Part shown: piece by piece, positions 5,927 through 8,961 of the stretch | Numbering within the stretch: the stretch's first letter is position 1 | Layout: each line of letters opens with the position of its first letter | Notes under the pieces: model-generated | Database searches by the model: none | Seen by the model: the letters and a program-made list of their open reading frames with translations, nothing else | Told to the model about the DNA's origin: nothing | Source of the DNA: Planctomycetota bacterium | GTDB taxonomy: Bacteria; Planctomycetota; PUPC01; DSUN01 | DNA length: 8,961 nt | Assembly (NCBI GenBank): GCA_035384565.1 | Contig: DAOOIT010000119.1 | Location: forward strand, 1 to 8,961 | Direction of reading: 5' to 3' | Position numbers and translations under genes: made by a program

Positions 5927-6871
5927 TCAGTCCCGTCCGGCGGCTCGGCAGAGCACGATGAATCCGTTGCTCCGCAGGCCCTTCGCGAGGCCGCGGAGCA
6001 CGCCGTTGCGAGGACGATTGAGGTGGAGGAACTCAGCGACCCGGAACCCGGCGCGCCCGAGCACGCCGCGGAGTTCGCCCTCGCTGTACACGTAGAGGCG
6101 GAGGCCCCGGATGCCGCGATAGCCGTCCATGTCTTTCTCGAAGGCCTCGGGCCGCCCGCGCCAGTGGTCCCGGAGGGCGTGCCAGAGGTAGCGGCGGCCA
6201 TCGGGGTCCCACAGGTTCTGCCACCGATTGTGCAGGTGGAGTGCGAAGAGGCCGCCGGGCGCCAGATGGCGCCGGACCGATTCGAGGAAGCGCTGCCGGT
6301 TGGCGGCGCCGTGAATCATCCCCAGGGTGCTGAACATGCAGATCGCGTAGTCGAAGGGGCCGAGCCCGGTCTCGTCCAGGCGGGTGATGTCGGCACGCAC
6401 GAGCGTCGCCGAGGAACCGCCCGCGTCGAGTTTGGCCCGGGCGGCCGCGAGCATGTGCTCCGAGAGGTCCAGCCCGGTGACCTCGAAGCCGCGCTCCGCG
6501 AAGTGCACCACGTGGCGTCCCGTGCCGCAGCCCAGGTCCACCAACCGCCCGGGGCGGACGAACCAGCGATCGAGCACGCGCACGTCGAACTGGAACAGCT
6601 CATTGTGCCGGAAGTAGCGATCATAGTCCCAGGCGATATGGGGCGCCCGCAGGTAGTCCCAGGTCGCGGGCGCGATGGCCGCCTCGCCGCCGCCGAGGGC
6701 GGCGGCCTGCTCGCTTGCCCGCGGGAGACCGGCGGCGGGGGCCGAACCCTCGTGCCGGGTGTGGCCCGTGCGCAGGTCCACCGCTGCCCCGCAATCGCAG
6801 CCCAGCGGGCGCTGGAACTCGAAGAGCGTGACATCGTACTGCCGGCCGCACTGGGGGCACTGCACCGCCAC
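5927..6871 (-). CDS. SAM-dependent methyltransferase with N-terminal zinc ribbon
   Basis: A 314-residue class I methyltransferase. A small zinc ribbon comes first (C5-x2-C8, then C25-x-C27), followed by a low-complexity Ala/Gly linker (about 40-70). The Rossmann core has motif I VDLGCGTGRH (111-120), the acidic end of strand 2 in VTGLDLSEHM (Asp135), ADIT at 160-163, and motif IV FDYAICMFSTLG (173-184). A small C-terminal extension follows (YSEGELRGVLGRAGF). It would transfer a methyl group from S-adenosylmethionine; the acceptor is unknown and the core resembles small-molecule/UbiE-type enzymes. GTG at 6871 is chosen because GGAGG (6879-6883 on this strand) is 7 nt upstream. First gene of the three-gene minus-strand unit, with a promoter predicted at 6906-6934. 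Confidence 0.85.
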   Translation of the reverse strand: MAVQCPQCGRQYDVTLFEFQRPLGCDCGAAVDLRTGHTRHEGSAPAAGLPRASEQAAALGGGEAAIAPATWDYLRAPHIAWDYDRYFRHNELFQFDVRVLDRWFVRPGRLVDLGCGTGRHVVHFAERGFEVTGLDLSEHMLAAARAKLDAGGSSATLVRADITRLDETGLGPFDYAICMFSTLGMIHGAANRQRFLESVRRHLAPGGLFALHLHNRWQNLWDPDGRRYLWHALRDHWRGRPEAFEKDMDGYRGIRGLRLYVYSEGELRGVLGRAGFRVAEFLHLNRPRNGVLRGLAKGLRSNGFIVLCRAAGRD

Positions 6872-6899
6872 GTTCGCGCCTCCGAAACGAAAACCCTAT

Positions 6900-6925
6900 C
6901 GGGGTATGGTAGCACATCTACCCCG
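6900..6925. promoter_or_regulatory. Inverted repeat on the methyltransferase promoter
   Basis: CGGGGTA (6900-6906) and TACCCCG (6919-6925) form a perfect 7-bp inverted repeat with a 12-nt spacer. It covers the predicted -10 of the minus-strand promoter and part of its spacer, which suits an operator. The role is inferred from position only. Confidence 0.4.
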
Positions 6926-6934
6926 CGCGAGCAA
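6906..6934 (-). promoter_or_regulatory. Predicted promoter of the methyltransferase operon
   Basis: On the minus strand, TTGCTC (6929-6934) and TACCAT (6906-6911) are 17 bp apart, with TG just upstream of the -10 (TGCTACCAT), closely matching the extended -10 TGCTAACAT at 3376-3384. The -35 is weak. Expected start is near 6899, about 28 nt before the GTG. Confidence 0.4.
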
Positions 6935-6968
6935 GGCCGGCCGCGGGCCGGGTCCGGTAACGATTTTC

Positions 6969-6997
6969 TTGACTCCCCTGCGCCAAGCCACTATAAT
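6969..6997 (+). promoter_or_regulatory. Near-consensus sigma70 promoter of the J-domain gene
   Basis: TTGACT (6969-6974) and a perfect TATAAT (6992-6997) are separated by exactly 17 bp, the best promoter in the window. The expected start is near 7004, giving a leader of only about 17 nt. A 5-bp inverted repeat CCACT/AGTGG (6988-6992 with 7002-7006) flanks the -10. Strong constitutive transcription is the simplest reading. Confidence 0.75.
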
Positions 6998-7020
6998 TCG
7001 CAGTGGAGGATCGGCGAGAA

Positions 7021-7857
7021 ATGCAGCGTTCGACCCAAGGAACAGGGCCAGTGGATTACTATGTAGTCCTCCAGGTGGAGCGCCACTCGGGGCCGGCCGA
7101 GATCAAGCGGGCCTTTCGCAGGCTGCTGAAGCGCTACCACCCGGACCGCAACCGCTCGAACGCGGCCTGGGCCGAGCAACGCACCCGCGAGATCGTCGAG
7201 GCCTACCACGTCCTGTCGGACGAACGCCGCCGCAAGTTCCACGACCAGCAACTGCGGATGGAGAGCTTCAGCGTCTCCACCGTCACCTCGTCCGTGTCCT
7301 ACGACCCGCCCGGCGACGGGGTCGCGGCGAAGTGTCGCGAGCTGTTCGAGGCGCTCCTCAAGGGGAAGATCGAGGCGGCCCTCGGGCTCTACGAGCGCCT
7401 GCGCGGCGATAAGGCGACCTTCGACCTCTACCCCCATCTGAGCCTGAAGGATCACCTGGACTGCAAGTTCCTGCTGGGCGAGGCCTACGAGCGGCAGGGC
7501 CAGATAGACAATGCGCTGGCCCTCTACGAGGAGGTGTTCCGCGAGGAACTCGAGGGGCCGCGCCTGCGCTACTTCTTCGACGAGGTGCAGGAACGCATTG
7601 TCACCATCTACTGCCAGCACGTGGCGCGCACGGCGGAGCCCAAGGACGCGGTCCGCTACTACCAGCACGCGCTGAAGCTGGGGCTGCCGAACAAGGACAA
7701 GGCCGAGATCCGCAAGCGCCTGGCGGAGACGTTGCTGAAGATCGGGGACCGCGACGGCGCCCAGCGCGAACTGCGCGAGGCGATCAAGCTCCACCCGGGC
7801 ATCAAGGGCGTCCAGCGCCTCGCCGCGCGCCTCGGGATGCACGCCGTCTCGTCGTAG
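7021..7857 (+). CDS. J-domain (DnaJ-like) protein with C-terminal TPR-like helices
   Basis: A 278-residue protein. The N-terminal J domain (about 12-76) has YYVVLQV, helix II KRAFRRLLKRYHPDRN with the HPD triad at 40-42, and a typical helix III ending AYHVLSDERRRKFHD. J domains stimulate the ATPase of DnaK. In place of the Gly/Phe region, zinc fingers and C-terminal domain of DnaJ there is a Ser-rich linker (82-93) and an all-helical part with TPR-like repeats, clearest at about 149-175 (LCK-like start, LLGEAYERQGQIDNALALYEEV) and 235-268 (IRKRLAETLLKIGDRDGAQ). It is probably a cytosolic DnaK co-chaperone or scaffold with an unknown client. I chose ATG 7021 because a GTG at 7003 would coincide with the predicted transcription start; GGAGG at 7005-7009 is 11 nt upstream, slightly long. 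No signal peptide or membrane segment is visible. Monocistronic as far as seen. Confidence 0.85.
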   Translation: MQRSTQGTGPVDYYVVLQVERHSGPAEIKRAFRRLLKRYHPDRNRSNAAWAEQRTREIVEAYHVLSDERRRKFHDQQLRMESFSVSTVTSSVSYDPPGDGVAAKCRELFEALLKGKIEAALGLYERLRGDKATFDLYPHLSLKDHLDCKFLLGEAYERQGQIDNALALYEEVFREELEGPRLRYFFDEVQERIVTIYCQHVARTAEPKDAVRYYQHALKLGLPNKDKAEIRKRLAETLLKIGDRDGAQRELREAIKLHPGIKGVQRLAARLGMHAVSS

Positions 7858-7988
7858 CAGATTGACCGGTCCGTGGCGGGAGGTCTCGTCGTCTTCCAGG
7901 CCAGGCCCCAGTTCTCGGGCACCAGATGCCGCCTCACCCTCCCCGGCGTGAGCGCGGCCCACCCTGACCACCAGGAGGCCCTGACACC

Positions 7989-8876
7989 GTGAGCACCCCG
8001 CCCGTCGTGACGGAAACCACCCTCCCCGGCTTCAAGCTCCTGGGCCGCGGCAAGGTGCGCGACATCTACGACCTGGGAGACCAGCTCCTCATCGTCGCCA
8101 CCGACCGCCTGTCGGCCTTCGACGTCGTCAACCCCGTGGGCATCCCCGAGAAGGGCCGGGTCCTCACCGCCCTGTCGGTCTTCTGGTTCAAGCTGCTCGC
8201 CGACCTCACCGAGACGCACTTCATCACCGATCAGATCGGCGAGATGGGCCACGGCCTGGAGCGCTTCCGCCCCGTGCTCGAGGGCCGCTCGATGCTGGTG
8301 AAGAAGACGGCCCCTATCCGCGTCGAGTGCGTCGTGCGCGGCTACCTGGCGGGCTCGGCCTGGAGCGAATACCGCAAGAGCGGCACCGTGTGCGGCGTGC
8401 TGATGCCCCCGGGGCTCCTCGAGGCCTCCAGGCTGCCGGCCCCCCTCTTCACGCCGGCCATCAAGGCCGAGTCGGGCCACGACGAGAACATCAGCTTCGA
8501 GCAGTCGGCCGAGATTCTGGGGCAGGAGCTCGCCTCCACCCTGCGCGAGCGGAGCTTCGCCCTCTACAACCGCGCCGCCGCCCACGCGCTTCAGCGCGGC
8601 ATCATCCTGGCCGACACGAAGTTCGAGTGGGGCCAGCGCGACGGGCGGCTGCTCCTGATTGACGAGGTCTTCACGCCCGACTCCTCGCGCTTCTGGCCCT
8701 TCGCCGGCTACCAGCCGGGGCGCTCCCAGCCCTCGTTCGACAAGCAGCCCGTCCGCGACTGGCTGGAGAGCACCGGCTGGGACAAGACGCCGCCCGCCCC
8801 TCCCCTGCCGCCCGACGTCGTGCGCCAGACGACCGAGCGCTACCTGGAGGCCCTGCGCCTCCTCACCGCGCCCTGA
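7989..8876 (+). CDS. purC: Phosphoribosylaminoimidazolesuccinocarboxamide synthase (SAICAR synthetase)
   Basis: A 295-residue PurC, which joins CAIR and aspartate using ATP to make SAICAR in de novo purine synthesis (cytosol). The motifs are clear: GRGKVRDIYD (19-28), TDRLSAFD (38-45), RGYLAGSAWSEY (117-128), FTPAIKAE-SGHDENIS (154-169), ADTKFEWG (208-215) and LIDEVFTPDSSRFWP (223-237), then DKQPVRDWL. This is the longer form (about 300 residues), not the short form of about 240. The FTPATKAE motif reads FTPAIKAE here. GTG at 7989 has AGGAGG (7973-7978) 10 nt upstream, and no nearer ATG exists. A 131-bp gap separates it from the J-domain gene; I see no clear promoter, purine riboswitch or terminator in it, only a weak TTGACC at 7863 and a 5-bp stem (7934-7938 with 7949-7953). 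Confidence 0.95.
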   Translation: MSTPPVVTETTLPGFKLLGRGKVRDIYDLGDQLLIVATDRLSAFDVVNPVGIPEKGRVLTALSVFWFKLLADLTETHFITDQIGEMGHGLERFRPVLEGRSMLVKKTAPIRVECVVRGYLAGSAWSEYRKSGTVCGVLMPPGLLEASRLPAPLFTPAIKAESGHDENISFEQSAEILGQELASTLRERSFALYNRAAAHALQRGIILADTKFEWGQRDGRLLLIDEVFTPDSSRFWPFAGYQPGRSQPSFDKQPVRDWLESTGWDKTPPAPPLPPDVVRQTTERYLEALRLLTAP

Positions 8877-8898
8877 CCCCTGCGGTCGAGGAGGTCCC

Positions 8899-8961
8899 TT
8901 GGACCGGCCGAAGCTCCGCCCCGTCGAAGCAGTGCCCGTGCGCCAGGGCGGGCGCATCTAC
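8899..8961 (+). CDS. Start of a TTG-initiated gene, cut by the window edge
   Basis: An open frame begins at TTG 8899, 4 nt after GAGGAGG (8888-8894) and 22 nt after the purC stop, so co-transcription with purC is likely. The 21 visible residues read MDRPKLRPVEA then VPVRQGGRIY. The R-P-V-E-A-x-P-V wording resembles the N-terminal region of MEMO-like (AmmeMemoRadiSam system protein B) proteins, but so short a stretch cannot settle identity. The Shine-Dalgarno spacing is a little tight, and a downstream GTG could be the real start. Confidence 0.5.
   Translation, partial: MDRPKLRPVEAVPVRQGGRIY

Noticed and set aside
5789..7066. A 425-codon plus-strand frame opposite the methyltransferase
   Set aside because: It crosses the divergent promoter region and mirrors a clear methyltransferase; no domain is visible.
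7659..8957. A 432-codon minus-strand frame opposite purC
   Set aside because: purC is unambiguous on the plus strand; this is an antisense shadow.

Overview
The window is a stretch of high-GC bacterial chromosome carrying nine genes: eight complete and one cut by the right edge. Start codons are mixed (ATG, GTG, probably TTG) and many genes have recognisable Shine-Dalgarno sequences. Small CPxCG-type zinc ribbons on otherwise ordinary proteins, a secreted GH51-like protein and a RAYT-type transposase would fit an environmental Planctomycetota/PVC-type lineage. That placement is an inference from gene style, not a phylogenetic result.

Layout. Positions 1-265 hold no gene I can support, but contain a long imperfect hairpin (62-146) whose arms are built from heptamer repeats. 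Next is a minus-strand two-gene unit: a secreted GH51/arabinofuranosidase-like protein (3255 to 913) followed 2 nt later by a cyclase-family (PF04199) metal-dependent hydrolase (910 to 266). A divergent promoter region (about 3256-3438) separates it from a plus-strand pair: a ComEC-like metallo-beta-lactamase-fold protein (3439-4416) overlapping by ATGA with a YkgJ-type cysteine-cluster protein (4413-4895). A second minus-strand unit converges on this pair, overlapping its last 22 bp: a zinc-ribbon SAM methyltransferase (6871 to 5927), a zinc-ribbon four-helix membrane protein (5901 to 5353) and a RAYT-like HUH protein (5341 to 4874), spaced by 25 and 11 nt. A second divergent promoter region (6872-7020) contains a consensus-like sigma70 promoter for a J-domain/TPR protein (7021-7857). 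Then come purC (7989-8876, purine biosynthesis) and the first codons of a probable TTG-started gene (8899 to the edge).

How they work together. Only purC has a firm pathway role. The GH51-like/cyclase pair may act in carbohydrate or metabolite turnover, but the GH51-like protein lacks several usual active-site residues and may be a binding or structural protein. The MBL and YkgJ proteins are translationally coupled, both metal-binding, and of unknown substrate. The methyltransferase, membrane protein and RAYT look co-transcribed, so the RAYT is probably a resident or domesticated gene rather than a free insertion sequence. The points most worth a second look are the degenerate GH51-like active site, the altered MBL metal motif (HVDRHH), the operon-embedded RAYT, the heptamer-repeat hairpin, and inverted repeats lying on predicted -10 boxes. 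I did not find a clear, previously undescribed multi-gene system.
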